From NCBI GenBank assembly GCA_964621605.1, contig CAZUMJ010000013.1:1-64000 (forward strand): 64,000 nucleotides of DNA, given 5' to 3'. The DNA comes from CAZUMJ01 sp964621605. GTDB lineage: Bacteria; Actinomycetota; Acidimicrobiia; Acidimicrobiales; Iamiaceae. A program made the translations under genes and the position numbers. Positions 1 to 6,380 of the stretch are shown here, one piece after another (position 1 is the stretch's first letter; each line of letters starts with the position of its first letter). A model generated the notes under the pieces. That model made no database searches. It saw nothing but the letters and a program-made list of their open reading frames with translations, and was not told the DNA's origin.

Positions 1-65
1 TCGACCGCGGTCAGGTCGCCGAAGCGCTTGGTGAGTTGTCGGGTGAGCACGGCGGGGACAGGCAT
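1..65 (-). CDS. ABC transporter ATP-binding protein, N-terminal fragment
   Basis: The first 65 bases encode, on the minus strand, an ATG start at 65 followed by 21 residues ending RQLTKRFGDLTAV before the window edge. A short N-terminus leading into L-T-K-x-F-G-D-x-x-A-V is the usual opening beta strand of ABC transporter ATPases, just before the segment that leads to Walker A. No Walker motif is inside the window, so the substrate cannot be inferred. The gene diverges from a TetR-family regulator about 100 bases away, an arrangement typical of drug or lipid exporters controlled by their neighbour. The family call rests on very few residues. Confidence 0.6.
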   Translation of the reverse strand, partial: MPVPAVLTRQLTKRFGDLTAV

Positions 66-101
66 GTCGGGCCTCCAAAAGATGCGGTTCCAGGAAACTT
101 A

Positions 102-110
102 TAGTGACTA
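102..110. promoter_or_regulatory. Candidate TetR operator, palindrome in divergent promoter region
   Basis: TAGTGACTA is a 4-base inverted repeat around a central G. It lies midway between the divergent ABC transporter and TetR genes, where an autoregulatory TetR operator is expected. The palindrome is short for a TetR site, which is usually longer than 14 bases, so this is only a candidate. Confidence 0.3.
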
Positions 111-161
111 GAGAAATCCTGCAACTAGAACTTGAGCGAGGATCTTTGGCGTGCAGCGGAG

Positions 162-167
162 TAGGTT
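162..167 (+). promoter_or_regulatory. -10 element of the TetR gene, leaderless type
   Basis: TAGGTT is followed by six bases and then GTG at 174, the spacing expected if transcription begins at the start codon. This favours GTG 174 over the in-frame GTG at 168. Confidence 0.45.
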
Positions 168-173
168 GTGCCC

Positions 174-1163
174 GTGCCAGGCACCGACCCCGAGCGTGAG
201 GATGCTGTCGCCGCGGCGCGCGCGGTGCGGCAACTGCTCCGCCCTCCGTCCACGGCCGAGGACGAGGGCGCACCGAACGAGGGCCTGCGCGAACGCAAGA
301 AGCGCCAGACCCGCCAGCTCATCTCCGACACCGCCACCGTGATGTTCCTGCAGCAGGGCTTCGACCAGGTCCGGGTCGCGGACGTGGCCGAGGCATGTGG
401 GGTGTCCGAGAAGACCGTCTACAACTACTTCCCCACGAAGGAGTCCCTCGTTCTCGACCGCGAGGACGAGATGGTCGCGCTCACCCGACGGGCTCTCGGC
501 CCCAACGCGCCCGACGGCTCACCCGTCGACGCGTTCGTCGCCGAACTTGTCGATCACATGGCGTCCATGGCCTGCCGCCCGACCGACGCCGGTGAAGGGT
601 GCGCAGTCTTCAAGGGGGTCGGGCGATTCCGTGCCCTTGTCGAGAGCAGCCCCTCGTTGCGTGCCGCGCAGCGAGACATGATGGACCGCATCACGCGTGT
701 GGCCGCCGAGGAGCTCGCGGCCCGCGCCGGGGTCGACCCGTCCGACCCGGAGCCGGTGGTGGCGGCGGTGGCGATCTGTGCCCTCTGGGGCGTGATGTTC
801 GGCGCGATGGAACGTCACGGCCGAACGGCCACCGGCTCTGCCGAGGAGGTGGGCGAGGCGGTTGCCGAAGACGTGCGTCGTGCCGCCCGTCTCATCGACA
901 CGGGCTTGTGGTCGTTCGGGCTCGAGGTGCAGGGGGCCACCAGTCTGCAGCAGCTCAGGCGTGCGACGACCGCTGCGAACGATGCTCGCAAGCAGGTGCA
1001 CGCCGCGCTCAAGGCAGCGAAGGAAGCCTGGATGCAGGTAGCCGAGGAGGCGCGTGCACACCACGACCTGCACCACGAGTTCTACGAGGAGCGGGCCCGC
1101 GCCGCGTACGAACGCGGCCCCCGCGGCCGCGTTCGGGGTGGACCCCCTCGCCGGAGGCCGTGA
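174..1163 (+). CDS. TetR/AcrR-family transcriptional regulator with long C-terminal extension
   Basis: This is a one-component repressor. After about 45 N-terminal residues rich in Arg and Glu comes a classic TetR DNA-binding domain, with the helix-turn-helix at about residues 67-86 (VADVAEACGVSEKTVYNYF). The ligand-binding region that follows is not recognisable. At 329 aa it is well above the usual 190-230 aa; the excess is a C-terminal helical segment rich in Ala, Arg and His after about residue 225. GTG 174 is chosen because a TANNNT hexamer lies exactly six bases upstream; GTG 168 is the alternative. It diverges from an ABC transporter ATPase gene and probably represses it and itself. 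Confidence 0.9.
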   Translation: MPGTDPEREDAVAAARAVRQLLRPPSTAEDEGAPNEGLRERKKRQTRQLISDTATVMFLQQGFDQVRVADVAEACGVSEKTVYNYFPTKESLVLDREDEMVALTRRALGPNAPDGSPVDAFVAELVDHMASMACRPTDAGEGCAVFKGVGRFRALVESSPSLRAAQRDMMDRITRVAAEELAARAGVDPSDPEPVVAAVAICALWGVMFGAMERHGRTATGSAEEVGEAVAEDVRRAARLIDTGLWSFGLEVQGATSLQQLRRATTAANDARKQVHAALKAAKEAWMQVAEEARAHHDLHHEFYEERARAAYERGPRGRVRGGPPRRRP

Positions 1164-1172
1164 CAGACGCCG

Positions 1173-1190
1173 CTTGACCCAGCGGTCAAG
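1173..1190. promoter_or_regulatory. Perfect inverted repeat CTTGACC-CAGC-GGTCAAG
   Basis: Two 7-base arms around a 4-base centre lie between the end of the TetR gene and the -10 element of the thioesterase gene. The position fits an operator for the downstream gene; it could instead be a weak terminator for the TetR gene, although no T-run follows. Confidence 0.45.
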
Positions 1191-1208
1191 TGTGGGGTTG
1201 GCGGGTCC

Positions 1209-1214
1209 TAGGCT
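1209..1214 (+). promoter_or_regulatory. -10 element of the thioesterase gene, leaderless type
   Basis: TAGGCT followed by six bases and then ATG 1221. No Shine-Dalgarno is present and no convincing -35 hexamer is visible. Confidence 0.5.
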
Positions 1215-1220
1215 TCAGCC

Positions 1221-2120
1221 ATGTCGACCAGTTCGTCCCCGGCCGCCAGCCCGGGCTCCGGCGGCACCGCGGAGTCCGACTTCGAGTTCGATGCGGCGAC
1301 CGCGGTGCGCGACCGCGGCGACGGCACGCTGTTCGACCTTGCGATCGACGCCGGGTGGACCGTCGGGCCGAAGCCGAACGGCGGCTACCTGCTCGCGGCG
1401 GTCGCACGGGCCGGCGGCGCAGCACTCGGCGCGGTCGCGAGCCCGCACCGCGATCCCCTCGCCGCCACCGCCCACTACTTGGCGGCGCCCGACCCCGGTC
1501 CCGCGACCGTCGAGGTCGCGGTCCTGCGCACCGGCCGCACGGCGAGCCAGGTGCGTGCCACGCTTCTCCAAGACGGCCGGGCATGCGTCGACGCGGCGTT
1601 CACGTTCGGCACGCTTCCCGACCCACCGCCGCAGCCGTGGTGGTCAGACCGTGAGCTGTTCGACGTCGCGCCCATCGAGGAGTGCGTCCGCATCCCCGGC
1701 AATCGGGAAGGGTCACCGTTCGTCGTGCCGATCATGGATCGCAGCGACCTGCGTCTCGACCCGGCCGTTATGGGCTTCGCCTTCGGTCGCCCCTCGGGCG
1801 ACGCCAACCTGCGTGGTTGGGTGTCGTTCGCGGACGGTCGCCCGATCGACCCGCTGGCGTTGCTCTTCTTCCTCGACGCGCTGCCGCCTGCCACCTTCGA
1901 ACTGGTGGCGACGGGGTGGGTGCCCACGCTCTCCCTCACCAGCTACGTGCGTGCCCGGCCCGCGCCCGGCCCGCTGCGCATCCGCCAACGCGCCCACGCC
2001 GTCGACGAGGACCGAGTCGACGAGACCTGCGAGGTGTGGGACTCGACAGGCCGACTGGTCGGCCAAGCCACGCAACTCGCGGCGATCCGCATACCCGACG
2101 GCGCCGAGCCACCGCGCTGA
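1221..2120 (+). CDS. Acyl-CoA thioesterase-like double-hotdog protein
   Basis: The 299-residue protein resembles the TesB-like/4HBT_3 thioesterase superfamily, which hydrolyses acyl-CoA thioesters in the cytoplasm. Visible marks are an N-terminal half with a W-x-V-G-P-K-P-N-G-G-Y-L-L segment (about residues 47-59) typical of the first hotdog helix, the D-P-L-A-A-T-A-H-Y-L strand after it, and a second half ending in a T-x-L-x-A-I-R strand. The extreme N-terminus is low-complexity Ser/Pro/Gly. The start is supported by a leaderless -10. The stop codon overlaps the next ATG by one base (TGATG), so the glycosylase is probably translated by coupling. Acyl-chain specificity cannot be read from the sequence. 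Confidence 0.8.
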   Translation: MSTSSSPAASPGSGGTAESDFEFDAATAVRDRGDGTLFDLAIDAGWTVGPKPNGGYLLAAVARAGGAALGAVASPHRDPLAATAHYLAAPDPGPATVEVAVLRTGRTASQVRATLLQDGRACVDAAFTFGTLPDPPPQPWWSDRELFDVAPIEECVRIPGNREGSPFVVPIMDRSDLRLDPAVMGFAFGRPSGDANLRGWVSFADGRPIDPLALLFFLDALPPATFELVATGWVPTLSLTSYVRARPAPGPLRIRQRAHAVDEDRVDETCEVWDSTGRLVGQATQLAAIRIPDGAEPPR

Positions 2121-2719
2121 TGGCCGTTGTGCGCCAGCCTCGTGGCGTCGTGGTCGGCGACGACGGTCTGGCGCGCTGCCCGTGGGCAGGCCCGACCGAC
2201 GAGCTACGGACCTACCACGACGACGAATGGGGCCGCCCGCTGCACGGCGAGCAGGCTCTCTTTGAGCGCATCGTGCTCGAAGGCTTCCAGGCGGGCCTGT
2301 CGTGGCGCACCATCCTCGCGAAGCGCCCGGCCTTCCGCCGCGCGTTCGCCGACTTCGACCCCGACGCGGTGGCGGCCTTCGACGATGACCGACTCGCGGC
2401 GTTGCAGCACGACGCGACCATCGTGCGCAACCGCGCCAAGATCGCCGCCGCACGCGACAACGCCCGCGCGGTCGTGGCGATGCGAGAAGACGGCGGGCTC
2501 GACGCGCTGATCTGGTCGGCTGCCACCGCCGTGTCGCCTGAGGCGCGCCACGACGTCGACGTGCCGGTGACGTCGCCCGAGGGCGACCGGCTCGCCGCCC
2601 AGCTGAAGGCACGAGGCGTCCGCTTCATGGGGCCAACCACCACGTACGCGCTCCTCCAGGCGATCGGGGCCATCGACCCGCACCTGGTGGGCTGTCATCG
2701 GCGAGGTGCCTGGCACTGA
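2120..2719 (+). CDS. tag: DNA-3-methyladenine glycosylase I
   Basis: The 199-residue Tag-family base-excision enzyme removes N3-methyladenine from alkylated DNA. The hallmark N-terminal block is present (ARCPWAG followed by YHDDEWGRP), with the zinc-binding Cys and His of the family. So are the LSWRTILAKRPAFRRAF helix and a C-terminal HLVGCH segment supplying the other zinc ligands. Length is typical (E. coli Tag is 187 aa). It begins one base inside the thioesterase stop codon, implying a two-gene transcript; the pairing has no obvious metabolic logic. Confidence 0.95.
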   Translation: MAVVRQPRGVVVGDDGLARCPWAGPTDELRTYHDDEWGRPLHGEQALFERIVLEGFQAGLSWRTILAKRPAFRRAFADFDPDAVAAFDDDRLAALQHDATIVRNRAKIAAARDNARAVVAMREDGGLDALIWSAATAVSPEARHDVDVPVTSPEGDRLAAQLKARGVRFMGPTTTYALLQAIGAIDPHLVGCHRRGAWH

Positions 2720-2741
2720 CGCGGCCTCGCCATCGGACCCC

Positions 2742-2747
2742 TAGAAT
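2742..2747 (+). promoter_or_regulatory. -10 element of the HelD-like gene
   Basis: TAGAAT lies about 42 bases upstream of ATG 2790. The leader carries a purine-rich Shine-Dalgarno (cgaggtg), so this gene is not leaderless. The -35 region is weak. Confidence 0.4.
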
Positions 2748-2789
2748 GGTCCATCCCCCAAACGGGCTCCCGGCGAGCAACGAGGTGAC

Positions 2790-4898
2790 ATGGGCGACCA
2801 TCCTGAGCTGGCCAGCGAGCAGGCCTACATCGATCACGCGTACGAGTGCCTCGAGGGGGCACGGGCGTCCGCGAACCGGCTGCGCACGCTGGTCGAGGTC
2901 GGCAAGGGTGGCACCGAGCAGGCCCGCTACGAGCGTGAGGTCATCTTCGACACGATCGCCAACCGGCTCACCCACCTCAACCTGGGTGACGCAGCGTTGG
3001 TGTTCGGCCGCCTCGACTACGAACCCACCGGGGGCGACGGCCCGACCCGCTTCTACATCGGGCGCATGGCGGTGGCCGACGACCAGCAGGAGCCCGTGGT
3101 CGTCGACTGGCGTGCCCCGGTCGCCGAGCCCTTCTACCGCGCGACAGGCCCACAGCCGATGGGGCTTGCCCGCCGCCGCCACTTCGCGAGCCGCGGCCGC
3201 ACGGTCCTCGACATCGACGACGAGCTCTTCGGCGCCCACGCGACCGCCCAGTTGCAGGGTGTGCCCGACGGCGTGACCGGGCACGGGGCACTCATCAACG
3301 CCCTCGAGACGGCCCGCACCGGGCGGCTCACCGACATCGTGGCAACGATCCAGGGCGAGCAGGACCGCATCATCCGCTCCGAGCTGCCCGGGGTGCTGAT
3401 CGTGCAGGGCGGCCCGGGCACGGGCAAGACGGTGGTGGCGTTGCACCGTGCCGCCTACCTGCTGTACACGAACCGCTTCCCGCTCGAAGGCCAAGGCGTG
3501 CTCGTGGTCGGCCCCAACCGGCTGTTCCTCTCGTACATCGAACAGGTGCTGCCCTCGTTGGGCGAGGCAGGCGTCGAGTTGGCGGTGCTCGCCGACCTCG
3601 TCGACGACGTGCGCGTCCGTGGCTACGACGAGCCCGACACCGCGCGCATCAAGGGCGACGAGCGCATGGTGGCGTTCGTCGCAAAGGCCGTGCGTGATCG
3701 GCAGCGTCCGCTCCGCGATGCCGTGCGTGTGCCGTGGGGCCTCCAGGTGCTGCAGGTCCCGGCGTCGCGCACCGAGACGATCGTGCGCGAGGCGCGACGT
3801 CGATTCCGCACCCACAACGCAGCGCGACGCTTCGTGGAGCGCTCGCTGTTCGAGGCGTTGGCTGAGGCGTCGCGTGTGCCGACCAGCGCCGAGGAGCTCG
3901 CCGGGCAGCTCCGCCACACGACAGAGGTGCGTGAGGTCCTCGAACGCATGTGGCCCGTGTTGACCCCGGCTGAGCTGCTGCACGATCTGTTCGGATCGAA
4001 GGCGCTGTTGCGGCTCGCCGCCCGTGACGCCCTCCTCCCTGAGGAGCTCGCCGTGCTGTTCCGCCCACGCCAGGAGGCCGCGGCAGACGTGGTGTGGACC
4101 CACGACGACGTGCCGCTCCTCGACGAGGCTCGCGCCCTGCTCGGTGCGCGCCCGGCCGCGAAGGCACGCGCCAAGGCGAACGGGGTCGATGTCGACGACG
4201 TGCGCACCTACGGCCACATCGTCGTCGATGAAGCACAGGACCTTTCTCCGATGCAGCTTCGCATGATCGCTCGTCGTTCTCTGAACGGGTCGATGACCGT
4301 CGTGGGTGACATCGCCCAGTCGACCGGGGCGTGGCCGCACGCCGACTGGCACGAGATCCTCGATCACCTCCCGCAGCGTCGGCCGCATCGCTTGACCGAG
4401 CTGACCGTCGGGTATCGCATCCCGGCGCCCACGATGGTGCTCGCGGCACGTGTGCTGGCGCTCGCCGCGCCCGGGCTCGAGCCGCCGCACGCGGTGCGTC
4501 AAGACGGCACGCCTCCAACCATCCGTCGGGTCGGCTCGCCCGACGGGTTGGGCGAAGCAGTCGCAGACCAGGTCCGCGTCGAGGTCGACGCGGTCGGGCA
4601 GGGCAACGTCGCGGTGATCTGCCCGTCGTCGCTTGTCGAGTTCGTCGATCGTGCGCTCGACGATCACGGCGTCGAGCACGGGATCGCCACGGTCGGTGGT
4701 CTCACCCACCAGGTGACGGTCGTGCCGATCGCCTACGTGAAGGGCCTCGAGCTCGACGCCACCGTCGTGGTCGAACCTGGCCGCATCGTCACAGAGGCAC
4801 GCCAGGGACTGCGGGCGCTCTACGTGGCGCTCACGCGTGCGACGAAGCGTCTTGCGGTCGTGCACGCGGAGCCGTTGCCGGAGGTCCTGGCGGAGTAG
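2790..4898 (+). CDS. HelD-like RNA polymerase-recycling ATPase (UvrD-superfamily)
   Basis: The 702-residue superfamily 1 ATPase has the HelD/HelR layout. An N-terminal helical arm (about residues 1-60) that can reach into RNA polymerase is followed by the family block VVVDWRAPVAEPFYRAT (about 103-119). Walker A GGPGTGKT is at 207-214, a DEAQD Walker B near residue 480, and C-terminal helicase motifs end in an ALYVALTRAT block. HelD proteins release RNA polymerase from stalled or inhibitor-bound complexes; some actinobacterial members (HelR) protect against rifamycins, but that property cannot be assigned from sequence alone. It is a single gene, convergent with the DtxR-family gene across a terminator. 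Confidence 0.88.
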   Translation: MGDHPELASEQAYIDHAYECLEGARASANRLRTLVEVGKGGTEQARYEREVIFDTIANRLTHLNLGDAALVFGRLDYEPTGGDGPTRFYIGRMAVADDQQEPVVVDWRAPVAEPFYRATGPQPMGLARRRHFASRGRTVLDIDDELFGAHATAQLQGVPDGVTGHGALINALETARTGRLTDIVATIQGEQDRIIRSELPGVLIVQGGPGTGKTVVALHRAAYLLYTNRFPLEGQGVLVVGPNRLFLSYIEQVLPSLGEAGVELAVLADLVDDVRVRGYDEPDTARIKGDERMVAFVAKAVRDRQRPLRDAVRVPWGLQVLQVPASRTETIVREARRRFRTHNAARRFVERSLFEALAEASRVPTSAEELAGQLRHTTEVREVLERMWPVLTPAELLHDLFGSKALLRLAARDALLPEELAVLFRPRQEAAADVVWTHDDVPLLDEARALLGARPAAKARAKANGVDVDDVRTYGHIVVDEAQDLSPMQLRMIARRSLNGSMTVVGDIAQSTGAWPHADWHEILDHLPQRRPHRLTELTVGYRIPAPTMVLAARVLALAAPGLEPPHAVRQDGTPPTIRRVGSPDGLGEAVADQVRVEVDAVGQGNVAVICPSSLVEFVDRALDDHGVEHGIATVGGLTHQVTVVPIAYVKGLELDATVVVEPGRIVTEARQGLRALYVALTRATKRLAVVHAEPLPEVLAE

Positions 4899-4952
4899 GA
4901 CCGCCGTTCGTTCGAGCGTGTCCGGCGAGCCACGCTGGGGGACGCGGCGGTC
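4899..4952. terminator. Bidirectional nested-stem terminator
   Basis: Outer arms GACCGCCG (4899-4906) and CGGCGGTC (4945-4952) are perfect. They enclose an inner hairpin AGCGTG (4915-4920) with CACGCT (4931-4936). The structure sits between two convergent genes and lacks a strong T-run, as is common at high G+C. Confidence 0.5.
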
Positions 4953-4961
4953 GGGTGAGGC

Positions 4962-5636
4962 TCAGCGGGCCCCGGCGGTGACGAGGATGCGGGCGCTCGC
5001 GAACTGGCCGACACCCACGGCGTGCCCTTCGATCTCGACGGTGGTCGTTCCGTCGGGGGACGTCACGGTGAGCTTGCCGCTGCGTCCCGGAAGGATCTGC
5101 GCTTCTTCGAGGAACTCCAACAGGCCCGGGGTGAACTCGAGCTCTTCGGGGATGCGCGACACCACGAACGTGTCGCCAGGGGTGAGCTCGGAGAGGGCCA
5201 CCATCGCGGGGGGCTGGTAGTCGGTGCCGGGGATGGGGTTGCCGTGCGGGCAGGTCGTGGGGTTGCCGAGCACTCGGATGAGTGCTTCTTCGACCGGCTC
5301 GGAGATGACGTGCTCCCACTTGCCGGCCTCGCGGTGCGCGAACGCCCACGACAGGCCGAGGATGTCGGTGAGCAGGCGTTCCGCGAGCCGGTGGCGGCGC
5401 ACCACGCGCTCCGCGAGGCGCAGCCCGCTCGGGGTGAGGCGGATCGACTTGTCGACCTCGATGTAGCCCTCGGCCCTGAGCCGTTGGATCATCTCGGACA
5501 CCGCCGGACGGGACACGTCGAGGCGCTCCGCGATGCGGGCCTGGATCACGTCGAGCTCGTCCTCGTGCAGCTCGAAGATCGTCTCGCAGTACTCCTCGAA
5601 CGCGGGGTGGTACTCCGGAGCCTCGTAGTCAGCCAT
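4962..5636 (-). CDS. DtxR/MntR-family metal-dependent repressor
   Basis: The 224-residue protein aligns along its length with DtxR/IdeR. It has an N-terminal winged helix (IAERLDVSRPAVSEMIQRL, about 35-53), a dimerisation and metal domain with HRLAERLLTDILGL (82-95) and KWEHV (106-110), and a C-terminal FeoA-like SH3 domain. DtxR site residues H79, E83, H98, E105 and H106 are matched by H82, E86, H101, E108 and H109. DtxR M10 aligns with E15 and C102 with G105, and the ExYxE pattern at the first position recalls MntR. Iron or manganese specificity is therefore open. A leaderless-type -10 lies just upstream. It diverges from a cupredoxin gene. Confidence 0.9.
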   Translation of the reverse strand: MADYEAPEYHPAFEEYCETIFELHEDELDVIQARIAERLDVSRPAVSEMIQRLRAEGYIEVDKSIRLTPSGLRLAERVVRRHRLAERLLTDILGLSWAFAHREAGKWEHVISEPVEEALIRVLGNPTTCPHGNPIPGTDYQPPAMVALSELTPGDTFVVSRIPEELEFTPGLLEFLEEAQILPGRSGKLTVTSPDGTTTVEIEGHAVGVGQFASARILVTAGAR

Positions 5637-5644
5637 GGTCGAGG

Positions 5645-5650
5645 AGTCTA
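5645..5650 (-). promoter_or_regulatory. -10 element of the DtxR-family gene, leaderless type
   Basis: On the minus strand TAGACT is followed by eight bases and then ATG 5636; there is no Shine-Dalgarno between them. Confidence 0.45.
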
Positions 5651-5695
5651 GGGAGAGGTGACCAATGGCGGTGGCGGGCGGCGATGGATGCTCGG

Positions 5696-5701
5696 TACGG
5701 T
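5696..5701 (+). promoter_or_regulatory. -10 element of the cupredoxin gene, leaderless type
   Basis: TACGGT is followed by seven bases and then ATG 5709. This supports the second of two closely spaced ATG codons (5703 and 5709) as the start. Confidence 0.45.
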
Positions 5702-5708
5702 CATGCCC

Positions 5709-6203
5709 ATGCACCTGCGTCGCACCTTCGTTTCCTGCATCGCTGCTGGCGCCCTCGCTGCGTTGGCCCTCACCGGCTGTGGTTCGAGTTCGTCGTCGTC
5801 TGCGTCCGGCGATGGCGGCTGCAAGGCCGTGCAGAACGGTGAGGTGACGCTCAGCGCGAAGACCACGGCCTTTTCCAGCAGCTGCCTCACCATGGCGCCG
5901 GGCAGCCTCGACGTGACCTTCGACAACGAAGAGAAGGGCGTCGCCCACAACTTCCACCTGAAGGACGCCACGCCCAAGGTGACCGACAAGGACCGCACGA
6001 TCCTCAAGGTGGGCCCCGACACGCAGTCCGTGGCCTACGTCGACCTGAAGCCGGGCGACTACACGTACGTGTGCGACATCCACCCGAACATGAAGGGCGA
6101 GCTGAAGGTCGAGGCAGCCTCTGCCGGCAGCACCACCGTGCCGTCGTCGGCTGGCGGCAGCTCCGGATCGAGCGCGTCCACCAGCGCCGCGCCCACCAAC
6201 TGA
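5709..6203 (+). CDS. Cupredoxin-domain lipoprotein (type I copper site)
   Basis: The 164-residue exported lipoprotein has a signal peptide ending in the lipobox LTGC (lipidated Cys24), a Ser-rich linker, and then one cupredoxin domain. The four type I copper ligands are visible: His80 (VAHNF), Cys122, His125 and Met128 in VCDIHPNM. Such proteins carry single electrons or handle copper on the outer face of the membrane. A low-complexity Ser/Ala/Thr tail follows the domain, perhaps a cell-wall spacer. It shares a 70-base promoter region with the DtxR-family regulator, so metal-dependent control is plausible but not shown. Partner proteins are not apparent nearby. Confidence 0.88.
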   Translation: MHLRRTFVSCIAAGALAALALTGCGSSSSSSASGDGGCKAVQNGEVTLSAKTTAFSSSCLTMAPGSLDVTFDNEEKGVAHNFHLKDATPKVTDKDRTILKVGPDTQSVAYVDLKPGDYTYVCDIHPNMKGELKVEAASAGSTTVPSSAGGSSGSSASTSAAPTN

Positions 6204-6380
6204 CCCCCCCTTCCAGACGTTTGTGGGGTAGGTGCGCCTCCGTGCCCTGCCGGTCGTGACGCTGTGTCGTGACGGTCGCGTCGCGTTACGCACCCCCGCG
6301 TGACGGTCACACCCCCTGCGTAGGCTTGGCCGATCGCCCTATCTACCGATTCCGCGTCACCGATCGCCACCGCACCCCAT

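Noticed and set aside
2625..4865. A 746-codon open frame antisense to the HelD-like gene
   Set aside because: Same reasoning: reverse-frame shadow with biased composition.
6204..6380. The gap before lhr as a small-RNA gene or riboswitch
   Set aside because: Only short CGTGACGGTC direct repeats are seen; no stable long stem or known riboswitch core.
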